In this document: positions 1-8,228 of the stretch, piece by piece
Layout of the letters: each line of letters opens with the position of its first letter
How positions within the stretch are numbered: position 1 is the first letter of the stretch
Assembly: GCF_004343585.1 (NCBI RefSeq)
Contig: NZ_SLYW01000002.1
Span: 1 to 64,000 of the forward strand
DNA from: Neorhizobium sp. JUb45
GTDB taxonomy: Bacteria; Pseudomonadota; Alphaproteobacteria; Rhizobiales; Rhizobiaceae
DNA length: 64,000 nt
Direction: 5' to 3'
Position numbers and translations under genes: made by a program
Notes under the pieces: generated by a model
The model's database searches: none
Seen by the model: only the letters and a program-made list of their open reading frames with translations
Told to the model about the DNA's origin: nothing

Positions 1-95
1 TGGCCGCCTTCAAATCGGAACGGCGGCCGGAATGAGATCGGAATGACTGGCCGGCTTGATTTCGGAATCAGTGGCCGGCTTCATTGGAATACGCA
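1..95. mobile_element. Terminus of an IS21-type insertion sequence (partial)
   Basis: The first 95 bases contain near-copies of a motif of the form GGAAT-n-TGGCCGGCTT (around 42-62, 64-83 and the start of the window), ending in GGAATACGCA at 86-95. Stacked terminal repeats of this kind, with an outer end reading TGCGTATTCC on the other strand, are what I recall for IS21-family elements of rhizobia. No transposase gene is inside the window, so the body of the element, if present, lies to the left. The family assignment is from memory and tentative. Confidence 0.5.
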
Positions 96-127
96 TCAAA
101 TCCGTTCGAAATCGATTGTGGGTAGAT

Positions 128-1738
128 ATGACGTTTGAAGAAAGCCTAGATTTTCTCAATTCCTATGAACCAGACGATTACCGATCTCTAAAAATTGCCC
201 AGGAAAACTGGAAATCATTGATCAGCGAAGATCGTGGCAACCTTGAACGACTTTACGATATCTATTTCGCGACGATCAAAGGCTTCCTGGGTGAAAATGA
301 CGCTTTGGCCCTTAACGGTGTGAAAGCTTATAATTTCATTCTTGCATTTTCGGGCACGACCACTGTCGCCAGCCATGGCGGCAAAGAAGAAGCGTGGCGA
401 ATTCTCAATGAGCGGCACGCCCAACATCTCGACCTTCTGCGACGCGCGATCTCACGACCCAATAGTGTCGTCAGTGAAAAATTCAGCAGGACAAAAACGG
501 GAACCTGGGCTGATATCGTTACATCGATGCTCGACCTCTATTATTGGCACAAGCCTTATAGCAACCGCGACGAAACGCTCAGAACCGAAGCAGCCATGCT
601 TGTTCCCGAGATCTACCGGGCGTTTCCGGAGCATAAGAGTTTTCTCCTGCCCGACCACCTGATGCTGCATCCAGATGCAATCCGCGAGGCTGGTGACCTG
701 ATCCGGTTCTATACCCTGGAAAAAGGCCAGCCCGACGCCCCTCTGCTTGTGGACCTTGCTTACGACATGTTCGGGTTCCACTCGGACAAAGGCAAGCCGG
801 CGCACGCACAATCGGCCGCAATTCTGCAGCATGCTCTCAGCGACGCATCTTCCTGGACGGAACAACAGCTCGACAAGTTTCTGGAGGATGTCATTTTCAC
901 GCCTCTGGATATCCAGACATATTCGCAACAAAAGGCTGAAGCTCTCCTGCAATCGACCATCGCCAATTACGAACGTCTGCTGCGGGAGAATAAATATGAA
1001 AGTCATCTCGGTACGTCAGCCCAAACGTACCGCGAACGCGACGAAAAAAGCCTTCAGATGCATCGGGCAACCCTCAATTTGATCCAGACCGATTTCGATG
1101 CCTGGAATGGGAAACGTCGCGACAAGGCCGTCCAACGGCTTGCCGTTTCCGCAACAACGCGTAAGGCGTTCAAGGTCGTCAAAACCAAGCTCCCTGCACC
1201 TTATGGCGAACGCATTGGCGCGCTTCTCGATGAGGTCGCTGACTATTCAAACCGACCGAAACTCTACCCGCCGCACAAGCCATCGGAAAATCGTTTCAAG
1301 GATCTTGGCTTGAAGCTGCTGGTCATCGAACAGCTTATGTATCAGCAGAAGGTGCTCAAGCCGCAATTCGATATCCACCTGTTTGCCAAGGAATATGAGA
1401 AGCGGGAAATTTCCGTCGAGATCGACGGCTACGAGATCATCCCTGAGGTCGAGACCTACTTCAAAAACCTAGCCATATCGGACGAGCTTCTGGCCAAAGT
1501 CGAAACGCTGCATCAATCCAGCGGATTGGACGGCGGGTCTGAGTTTATCTATCACCTCTACCCCTTTTGGGACCCCGGCAGTGGCGATGAAGCTATTCCC
1601 GTGAGCGACAAGGCGATTTCCGATCTTGAGCTTCTGCCAAACCTCAACTCGATCAGTGGATTGGAGAACAGCAAGCCCAGCGCGAAGCTTCTGAAGGCGC
1701 TTGCAGCGCGTGACATCAAGGTTTCCACCGAAGAGTAG
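128..1738 (+). CDS. Hypothetical protein, 536 aa, possible DUF6892-like C-terminal region
   Basis: I do not recognise the protein as a whole. The reading frame is open from a TTG at 56, but those codons lie inside the IS terminus, so the ATG at 128 (MTFEESLDFL) is preferred; no good ribosome site precedes it, and the original 5' end may have been cut by the IS. The protein is soluble and largely alpha-helical, with no signal peptide or membrane segment. The last ~140 residues (LKLLVIEQLMYQQ, FDIHLFAKEYEKREI, IIPEVETYFKNL, IYHLYPFWDPGSGDE) resemble a small domain I remember as DUF6892, sometimes seen in polymorphic-toxin or immunity-like contexts. This is a weak recollection. Neighbours are an IS end and vapBC, so the setting is accessory DNA. 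Confidence 0.55.
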   Translation: MTFEESLDFLNSYEPDDYRSLKIAQENWKSLISEDRGNLERLYDIYFATIKGFLGENDALALNGVKAYNFILAFSGTTTVASHGGKEEAWRILNERHAQHLDLLRRAISRPNSVVSEKFSRTKTGTWADIVTSMLDLYYWHKPYSNRDETLRTEAAMLVPEIYRAFPEHKSFLLPDHLMLHPDAIREAGDLIRFYTLEKGQPDAPLLVDLAYDMFGFHSDKGKPAHAQSAAILQHALSDASSWTEQQLDKFLEDVIFTPLDIQTYSQQKAEALLQSTIANYERLLRENKYESHLGTSAQTYRERDEKSLQMHRATLNLIQTDFDAWNGKRRDKAVQRLAVSATTRKAFKVVKTKLPAPYGERIGALLDEVADYSNRPKLYPPHKPSENRFKDLGLKLLVIEQLMYQQKVLKPQFDIHLFAKEYEKREISVEIDGYEIIPEVETYFKNLAISDELLAKVETLHQSSGLDGGSEFIYHLYPFWDPGSGDEAIPVSDKAISDLELLPNLNSISGLENSKPSAKLLKALAARDIKVSTEE

Positions 1739-2046
1739 CCTGTTGAGCAGAGTTTCGGAGTAAGAGCACCAGACCGACAATGACATTGCCATCGTGATGC
1801 GGAGCCTGTTTCATTTTGAACTCATGGTGGACGCGCAGTATTCTGAATATCTAAAAGTTGCAGCACCCATTCTGGCGCGCCTGTGGAGCAAATTTGGCTG
1901 CTTTGCGCCTATCTTGTTAAATTAACGAGTGCGGACCCTAGCCATTAAATGCAAAACGACATTAGGTGATGATGCCATCAAGCTTGCAAGTGCCATGTTG
2001 ATGACAAGCGTGCATGATAGTATATTTGAGTTATAAGGAGGCGTTC
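1739..2046. other. Intergenic region upstream of vapBC
   Basis: About 308 bases with no convincing gene on either strand. The last ~60 bases are AT-rich and should hold the vapBC promoter and operator. The ribosome site TAAGGAGG at 2034-2041 belongs to vapB. I see no clear terminator hairpin after the preceding gene. Confidence 0.5.
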
Positions 2047-2295
2047 ATGGCCGCACCACAGCTCTCGGTTCGCAGTTCAAAAGCGCGCGATATCGCAAAT
2101 CGTCTTGCACGTCGCGAGAATCGTACGATCGCCGATATCGTCGAGCGTGCACTCGAGACATATGAATCCCGTGAAGCAGGGCGTGAGCTCGCTGTGGATT
2201 TTTATCGACGCCTTTCGTTGCAATCGGGCACGGATGTCGATCTGGAAATCATAATCAACGAAAACAGAGTTCCCCACAAAGCGGTGGAACTTTGA
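2047..2295 (+). CDS. vapB: VapB-family antitoxin of a type II toxin-antitoxin pair
   Basis: An 82-aa protein that should neutralise the adjacent PIN-domain toxin and repress the operon by binding the promoter. The N-terminal part (QLSVRSSKARDIANRLARRE, then NRTIADIVERALETYE) reads as a ribbon-helix-helix DNA-binding domain of the PSK/VapB transcription-factor type; the C-terminal part would wrap the toxin. The ATG at 2047 is chosen because AAGGAGG sits six bases upstream; an upstream in-frame ATG at 2014 has no such site. The stop codon overlaps the toxin start by four bases, the usual antitoxin-first arrangement with translational coupling. Confidence 0.85.
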   Translation: MAAPQLSVRSSKARDIANRLARRENRTIADIVERALETYESREAGRELAVDFYRRLSLQSGTDVDLEIIINENRVPHKAVEL

Positions 2296-2705
2296 TCTTC
2301 CTCGACACGAATGTCTTGTCAGAGACGTTGAAGAAAGTACCGGACCCGGCAGTTATCGCATGGTTGGTTCGCCACGACGCTGAACTTGCATTGCCAACAG
2401 TCACCGTTGCTGAAATCGCTTTTGGTATCCAGAAGATTCGACCAAATCAGCGTGCAGATCGATTGGAGGAGGGGCTTTCGAGTTGGCGTCGCCGCTTCTC
2501 GGACCGGATGTTTTCGTTCACGGAAGACGCGGCACTGTCGTACGGTGAGATCATGGGTGATGCGGTCCGTCAGGGCAGGGCAATGTCTGCTCCCGACGGC
2601 ATGATCGCGGTGATCGCAAGGATCAACGGAGGCCGTCTGGCGACACGCAACCTCAAGGATTTCCAGACGACAGGATTGGAACTGATCTCGCCCTGGGAAT
2701 TCTAA
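2292..2705 (+). CDS. vapC: VapC-family PIN-domain ribonuclease toxin
   Basis: A 137-aa PIN-domain protein, a Mg-dependent endoribonuclease that in this family cleaves tRNA or rRNA and stops translation. The acidic residues expected for a PIN active site are visible: D5 in MIFLDTNVLSE, the Glu of TVAEIAFGI, and the Asp of SAPDGMIAVIA, followed by the typical ATRNLKDF strand near the C terminus. Translation probably starts at the TTG at 2292, which overlaps the vapB stop (TTGA). Length and motifs are normal, so the toxin looks intact. The pair may stabilise the surrounding accessory DNA. Confidence 0.9.
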   Translation: MIFLDTNVLSETLKKVPDPAVIAWLVRHDAELALPTVTVAEIAFGIQKIRPNQRADRLEEGLSSWRRRFSDRMFSFTEDAALSYGEIMGDAVRQGRAMSAPDGMIAVIARINGGRLATRNLKDFQTTGLELISPWEF

Positions 2706-2719
2706 GACTGAATTAGCCT

Positions 2720-3075
2720 TTACAATAGTCGCGCTGCGCGACCACTGCGGCGCGTTGCGTTGTTGTTATAGGTGGACGTCTGCTGCACCGACTGATGCCG
2801 AGACTGTTCCATCGCCTCGGGCGGGGGGATGCCGCGATTGGCTGCCTCGGTCAGATAGCCCGATCGCAGCCCATGTGCAGAAAATTCCCCGCTGTCCAAC
2901 TTAGCCATCTCGGCGCGCTGCTTGACGATGGCATTGACGGCCTGCGGATCAAGCGCGGTTGGCAATATTGCCCCAGCGATCGATCTTGCGAAACACAGGG
3001 CCACGATCGATTTTCGCCATCTCCAACCAGGCGCCGAGGGTATAGCCCGAGTTCGGCCAAGTCTCGTTTGACAAA
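2720..3075 (-). pseudogene. Tyrosine recombinase (integrase) C-terminal remnant, frameshifted
   Basis: The minus strand encodes the end of a tyrosine-type site-specific recombinase: DPQAVNAIVKQRAEMAKLD, then SAHGLRSGYLTEAANRGI with the catalytic H-x-x-R, then EAMEQSRHQSVQQ with the second His, ending RRSGRAARLL at 2720. The region before DPQAV continues in another frame (KIDRGPVFRK, IDRWGNIA), and a third frame holds earlier sequence, so there are at least two frameshifts and no start codon. The position expected for the nucleophilic Tyr reads STYNNN, so a neighbouring Tyr is lost. The gene is dead, but it points to a former integrative element or genomic island at this spot. Confidence 0.8.
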
Positions 3076-3187
3076 CGTGCCGGACCATATGAGAGAAATG
3101 GGAGTTACCGTCGTGAACATGTGGGCGAGTTGCGAGAGTGACGCCGCACGTTACCGAAAATACAAATACCAAGGGTTAGGAGCATTC

Positions 3188-4609
3188 ATGAAGTTCGGCA
3201 CCAGCGGGCTCCGCGGCCTGGTAACGGATCTCCAAGGTCACGCATCGGTATTGTATGCAACCGCTTTTGCAAAATATCTTCTGGATGCCGGCTTCGTAAA
3301 GCCGGGTGATCGCATCTATGTTGCCGGGGATTACCGGCCCTCCAGCCCCGATATCGCAGCCACCTGCATTGGCGCCTTGGCGCGAGCTGGTCTGACGCCG
3401 GTTGATTGTGGTGCGATACCGACGCCGGCACTGGCGCTTTATGCGATGTCGAGAGGCTCGCCTTCGTTGATGGTAACAGGATCGCACATTCCCGCCGATC
3501 GCAACGGCATCAAGTTCTATCGTCCGGATGGTGAAATCGACAAGACCGACGAGCTTGCCATCACCCGCATCGCAGCAGAAATTTCTGACAGTATAATCGA
3601 CCTGACGCCGGGTGCCGCCTTGCATGAGGAAGCCCAGGCGCAGGCGCTTTTCCTTTCGCGCAACCGCGCAGTTTTGACGCCAGGCGCTCTTTCCGGCTTG
3701 AAAGTGGGTGTCTACCAGCACAGCACGGTTGCCCGCGATGGTCTTGTCGATGTGATCGCCGGTTACGGTGCAGAGGTCGTCGCGCTCGGTCATTCGGAGC
3801 GCTTCATTCCGGTCGACACCGAGGCGGTGTCGCCCCAGACGATCGAGGTTTTGCAGGCATGGGCGCAGGAGCACAGCCTCGACGCTATCGTTTCTGCCGA
3901 TGGTGATGGGGATCGACCGCTAGTGGCCGATGAAGCTGGCACGCCGCTGCGCGGTGACCTGCTCGGCCTTATCGTCGCCCGTTTTCTCGATGCAAAGGTG
4001 GTCGTCACGCCGGTCACTTCCAATTCCGGTATCGAGGCGGCCGGCACATATCGTGTCACGCGCACCAAAGTCGGTTCCCCGTTTGTTATCGAAGGCATGA
4101 ACCAGGCGACAGCGGCAGGCGAGACGGGTGTGATGGGGTTCGAGGCCAATGGCGGCGTTCTGACCCAATCAGCGTTCTTCGTCGCCAATGCCGCTACGCT
4201 GACCGCCCTTCCTACGCGCGACAGCTTTCTGCCGGTTCTGGCAACGCTGTCTCTCGCCAAAGGACGCAACAAGCCGCTCTCCGTCATCGCTGAGGGTTTT
4301 GGTTTGCCCGTCGCTGCTGCTGACCGGCTGGAGAATTTTTCCGTCGAGACCAGTGCAGCGCTAATGGCGCATCTACGGGAAGCACCTGAAAATCTTACCG
4401 CCCTCCTTGCTCCGCTCGGTGACGTCGGTTCGATCAGCGACATCGACGGTTTGCGCGTGACACTTGTTGATCGAACCGTCATTCACCTACGCCCTTCCGG
4501 CAATGCGCCGGAAATGCGGTGTTATGTGGAGGCGGAAGACGAAGCTGCGGCATCATTGCTGTTGGGCAAGGGTCTGTCTCTTGTGCGTCAATGGGCTGAA
4601 ACGCATTGA
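3188..4609 (+). CDS. manB: Phosphomannomutase
   Basis: Alpha-D-phosphohexomutase of 473 aa, predicted to convert mannose-6-phosphate to mannose-1-phosphate, feeding GDP-mannose synthesis in the cytoplasm. The family motifs appear in order: FGTSGLRG at the N terminus, the phosphoserine loop VTGSHIPADRNGIKFY (catalytic Ser of TGSH), the metal-binding DGDGDRP, the sugar-specificity segment GFEANGG, and the phosphate-binding RPSGNAPEMR near the C terminus. The frame is open far upstream, but the ATG at 3188 is preceded by TAGGAG and begins exactly at the conserved N terminus. The guanylyltransferase follows in the same direction after 63 bp. It resembles rhizobial NoeK; phosphoglucomutase activity is possible but less likely beside manC. 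Confidence 0.9.
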   Translation: MKFGTSGLRGLVTDLQGHASVLYATAFAKYLLDAGFVKPGDRIYVAGDYRPSSPDIAATCIGALARAGLTPVDCGAIPTPALALYAMSRGSPSLMVTGSHIPADRNGIKFYRPDGEIDKTDELAITRIAAEISDSIIDLTPGAALHEEAQAQALFLSRNRAVLTPGALSGLKVGVYQHSTVARDGLVDVIAGYGAEVVALGHSERFIPVDTEAVSPQTIEVLQAWAQEHSLDAIVSADGDGDRPLVADEAGTPLRGDLLGLIVARFLDAKVVVTPVTSNSGIEAAGTYRVTRTKVGSPFVIEGMNQATAAGETGVMGFEANGGVLTQSAFFVANAATLTALPTRDSFLPVLATLSLAKGRNKPLSVIAEGFGLPVAAADRLENFSVETSAALMAHLREAPENLTALLAPLGDVGSISDIDGLRVTLVDRTVIHLRPSGNAPEMRCYVEAEDEAAASLLLGKGLSLVRQWAETH

Positions 4610-4672
4610 GCTGATTGCCTATTCAAGGTTGCCCGACTACAACACGATCCGTCCGACCACCGGAGATATTTT

Positions 4673-6100
4673 ATGACCCAGAAGATCATTCCAGTTATCA
4701 TGGCCGGCGGCAAAGGCACGCGTTTGTGGCCTCTGTCGCGTTCCAGCGCACCGAAACAGTTCATCCAGGTGGTCGACGAAAAAACGCTGTTTCAGGAAAC
4801 CCTGGAGCGCGTCGTGGACAGCGCTGTCTATGAAGCGCCCGTCGTGATTACCAACCAGGACTTTCGCTTCACGGTAGCGGAACAGGCCCGCGAAGTCGGC
4901 GTCGATCTGTCAGCCATTATTCTTGAGCCGGTGGCGCGCAATACGGCTGCTGCTATCGCTGCTGCCGCTTTCCACCTGACGCAGACCTTTGGTGAAGATG
5001 CCATTCTTCTGCTTCTTGCCTCCGATCACGAGATCGATGCCGGCAATGATTGGAGAGATGCGATCGCAACGGCACTTCAGACCGCTGCCTCAGGCAAAAT
5101 AGTCACTTTTGGCATCGAACCGACCGAACCGGCTACGGGTTACGGTTACATCGAGCAGGGAGAGGCTCTGTCGACCGGCGCCCACAAGGTCAAGCGGTTC
5201 GTCGAAAAGCCGCAACCTGCCGCTGCTGAGCAGATGCTGGCCGCTGGCGGGTTCTTCTGGAACTCGGGCATCTTCATGTGTCGCGCCGATCTGTTCCTGA
5301 GCGAACTCGAATCCTATGCACCATCCGTGCACGAGGCAGCAGGTGCCGCCGTCGCCAAGGCTGCGGTCGATCTTGACTTCGTCCGTCTCGACGAGGCTAG
5401 CTTTGCCGCAAGCCCGGACATCTCCATCGACTATGCAGTCATGGAAAAGACCACGAACGCCGCGGTGGTCACGTCTTCTTTCACTTGGTCGGATCTCGGC
5501 AGCTGGGATGCCGTGTGGAAACTCGGCGAAAAGGATGAGAATGGTAATGTCGTCATCGGGCATGCCACGGTCATGAACACCGAAAATTCTCTGATTCTGT
5601 CGCGCGCCTCGCATCTGGCCGTACAGGGACTGAAGGACGTCGCGGTTATCGCCAGCGAAGATGCCGTTTATGTCGGCCGCCTCGACGAAGCGCAGGAAGT
5701 CGGCAAGCTGGTAAAATACCTGGCCAAGGCCAAGGCGACATCGAGCCTGACGGAAACTCACCCGACCTCTTATCGTCCATGGGGCGGTTATACCTCGCTG
5801 TTCAACGGTGACCGTTTCCAGGTGAAGCGTCTGTTCGTGCTACCTGGCAAAAAGCTCTCGCTGCAGAAACATTTCCATCGTTCGGAACACTGGATTTGCG
5901 TCAAGGGCACGGCAGAAGTGACTGTTGGCGACAAGGTCACCTTCGTGCGCGAAAACGAATCCGTTTATATCCCGCAGGGAGACCTTCATCGTCTCTACAA
6001 CCCCGGTCGTATCATGCTGGAAATGATCGAAGTGCAGACAGGTTCCTATCTCGGCGAAGACGATATCGTTCGGGTCTCCGACGAATTCGGTCGCGGGTAA
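4673..6100 (+). CDS. manC: Mannose-1-phosphate guanylyltransferase / mannose-6-phosphate isomerase
   Basis: A 475-aa bifunctional type II enzyme. The N-terminal nucleotidyltransferase domain (to about residue 340) carries the signature AGGKGTRLWPLSRSSAPKQF and the FVEKP motif, and joins mannose-1-phosphate to GTP to give GDP-mannose. The C-terminal ~110 residues form a cupin fold with LPGKKLSLQKHFHRSEHW and the metal-ligand His/Glu pattern of the isomerase, which supplies mannose-6-phosphate from fructose-6-phosphate. Together with the preceding mutase it makes GDP-mannose, the substrate of Gmd at 30-31 kb. It resembles NoeJ of rhizobia. The length is typical for the fused form. Confidence 0.93.
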   Translation: MTQKIIPVIMAGGKGTRLWPLSRSSAPKQFIQVVDEKTLFQETLERVVDSAVYEAPVVITNQDFRFTVAEQAREVGVDLSAIILEPVARNTAAAIAAAAFHLTQTFGEDAILLLLASDHEIDAGNDWRDAIATALQTAASGKIVTFGIEPTEPATGYGYIEQGEALSTGAHKVKRFVEKPQPAAAEQMLAAGGFFWNSGIFMCRADLFLSELESYAPSVHEAAGAAVAKAAVDLDFVRLDEASFAASPDISIDYAVMEKTTNAAVVTSSFTWSDLGSWDAVWKLGEKDENGNVVIGHATVMNTENSLILSRASHLAVQGLKDVAVIASEDAVYVGRLDEAQEVGKLVKYLAKAKATSSLTETHPTSYRPWGGYTSLFNGDRFQVKRLFVLPGKKLSLQKHFHRSEHWICVKGTAEVTVGDKVTFVRENESVYIPQGDLHRLYNPGRIMLEMIEVQTGSYLGEDDIVRVSDEFGRG

Positions 6101-6172
6101 AGCCCGAAATCAACTCTCGGCGCCGTTGCTTTGGTGGACGGCGTCGGGCAACGATGCATTCGAGGCTTTGAA

Positions 6173-7294
6173 ATGCGCGTTCTCCACGTCTTCAAGACGT
6201 ATTATCCGGATACTTTCGGCGGCGTCGAACGGACGATCCATGCCATCGCCAAGGGATCTTTGGCGTATGGCATCCAGTCCGATGTCCTGTCGCTTAGCCG
6301 CGATCCGATAGCCAATACGGTCGAGTTCGACGGGCATATGGCGCACAAGGCCAAACTCGATTTCGAATTTGCCTCCACCGGCTTCTCGTTGGATGTCATT
6401 GCCAAATTCAAGGCCCTGAGCGTCAGGGCCGACGTGGTTCATTACCATTTTCCGTGGCCGTTCATGGACCTGCTGCATGTGTTGCATCCGCCGGGAAAGC
6501 CGAGCGTTGTCACCTACCACTCCGATATCGTCAAACAGAAGCTGCTTCTGCGGCTCTACAAGCCGCTGATGCATCGCTTCCTCGGCAGCGTCGATCGTAT
6601 CATCGCGACCTCGCCGAATTATCTGGAGAGCAGCGAAGTGCTGCAGGGCTTCCGGGACAAGACTGAGGTCATCCCGATTGGCCTCGACGAGGCGGATTAC
6701 CCTCGCGCGTCGGACGATTTGAAGGCCAACTGGCAGGCCCGATTTCCAAAGCCGTTCTTCCTGTTCGTCGGCGTGCTGCGTTATTACAAAGGCCTGCATA
6801 CACTGATCGAGGCGGCAAAGGATGTGTATGCCGATATCCTAATTGCCGGCGAGGGGCCGATGGAGAGCGAATTGAAAGATCAGGTCGCCCGCGCTGGTTT
6901 GACCAACGTGCATTTCCTCGGCGGCGTGAATGATCTCGACAAGGCGGCCTTGCTCGAACTCTGCATGGCCTTCGTTTTCCCTTCACATCTGAGGTCGGAA
7001 GCCTACGGGCTTTCTCTGGTGGAGGCCGCCATGTTCGGCAAGCCGATGATCAGTTGCGAGATCGGCACGGGCACGAGTTTTGTCAACAAGGATGGGCAAA
7101 CGGGAATCGTGGTGCCACCGCAGAATGCCAGGGCGCTGGCTGGCGCGATGATGCGAATGTCGGAGAAGACAGCCGAGGTTGCAGACTATCCGATCTATGC
7201 AAGACAGCACTACGTCGACATACTGGCCTCAAAGTCCATGGTCGAGAGATATTCGGTGTTGTACGGAAAGCTCTCATTATGTGCTGTCAATTGA
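6173..7294 (+). CDS. Family GT4 glycosyltransferase, WbpZ/WbdC-like
   Basis: A 373-aa GT-B fold enzyme. The N terminus MRVLHVFKTYYPDTFGGVE closely matches what I recall of WbpZ/WbdC, the enzymes that place the first mannose or rhamnose of homopolymeric O-antigens on the lipid-linked primer. The C-terminal half has FLFVGVLRYYKGLHTLI, the nucleotide-binding IAGEGPMESELK, and the E-x7-E segment SEAYGLSLVEAAMFGKP. The ATG at 6173 is chosen over an upstream in-frame start because it begins at the conserved sequence and has GAGG seven bases before. The manB-manC-GT order on one strand suggests one operon. Donor and acceptor are inferred. Confidence 0.85.
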   Translation: MRVLHVFKTYYPDTFGGVERTIHAIAKGSLAYGIQSDVLSLSRDPIANTVEFDGHMAHKAKLDFEFASTGFSLDVIAKFKALSVRADVVHYHFPWPFMDLLHVLHPPGKPSVVTYHSDIVKQKLLLRLYKPLMHRFLGSVDRIIATSPNYLESSEVLQGFRDKTEVIPIGLDEADYPRASDDLKANWQARFPKPFFLFVGVLRYYKGLHTLIEAAKDVYADILIAGEGPMESELKDQVARAGLTNVHFLGGVNDLDKAALLELCMAFVFPSHLRSEAYGLSLVEAAMFGKPMISCEIGTGTSFVNKDGQTGIVVPPQNARALAGAMMRMSEKTAEVADYPIYARQHYVDILASKSMVERYSVLYGKLSLCAVN

Positions 7295-7407
7295 TATCCG
7301 CCCTTATGCCTCCCATCGCATGCACGAGTATCTGATGCGGTTGCTGGATGATCAGCTTCAGGGTTCATCCGGCGCATGATCCTCCCGCGCCGAATGCTAT
7401 TGTTCAG

Positions 7408-8228
7408 CTAGAATTTCACCCTGAGTTGCGCACCGACCATGTGGTCCGCATTGCCGTCCTCTCCAAACATTGCCCGGTAATCCAGCGTAAGATCCTAGTC
7501 GTTGTCGAACTGCGTGTTCACCGAAAGGCCCAAAGTCACATAGTCCTGGTCGGTTTCGCGTCCGTCGATTTCGTAAGGAAGCGTGCCGAGATCGGCATAA
7601 TCGAGTTTGACCTTGGACGAACCGTCGAAGTCATGGACATACTCCAGTCGCAGGCCCGGCGTGAGTGTACCCCAGTCCATCTCGAACGATTTGTTGGCGC
7701 GAACACCGATGAAACCGGAAACGGTATCCACCGTCTGGCTGCCATAGGTCAGGCTGTAGATGCTGCCGCCCTGTTCGGTAAAGCCATCCAGCCCGGAGCG
7801 GGAGAACTCGACCCGCGCGTAGGGTGAGACGAGCCAGCTATCCTCCCTGATTTCGTAGGCGGCGGTGACGGACCCAAAGACCTGGCTGCCGCTGCGCTCT
7901 CCCGTTGCGATATCGCCGGTGGAGGTCACATACCGATTGCTGTCGAAGTTCAGGGTTCCGGCCCCAAGCAAGGTGTCGAGGAAGAAATTGTCGATCGGCT
8001 CGTAACTTGCGTAGAGCGCGGCGCTGAACGACTGGGCGCGGTTTTCTGTGCCGTTTTCGCCGATATCGGCCTGATCGCGGCCGTAACCAATGCCCAGTCC
8101 GGCCACCAGTTTTTCCGAGAAGCGGTAGTCGAAGCCGCCGCTGATGCCGATCGTCGTGTGGCCGATATCCAGCCCCTCGTCGTCCCGGTCGCCGAAATTG
8201 ACGAAACCACCCGACCAGAAGGCAAGCC
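7408..8228 (-). pseudogene. Dead second copy of the giant autotransporter's beta-domain end
   Basis: These 821 bases align without gaps to 33621-34441, the last 273 codons of the giant IPT/TIG autotransporter, with only scattered substitutions. The translation begins within LAFWSGGFVNFGDRDDEG and runs through the beta-barrel. A Trp codon of the intact copy (context ENDWDLTL) is TAG here (DND-stop) at about 7496-7498, so the final ~27 residues with the C-terminal Phe are lost. The upstream part of the gene is missing: homology stops exactly at the IS3-family insertion at 8229. Both copies are on the minus strand, forming a direct repeat around the O-antigen locus. Confidence 0.92.
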
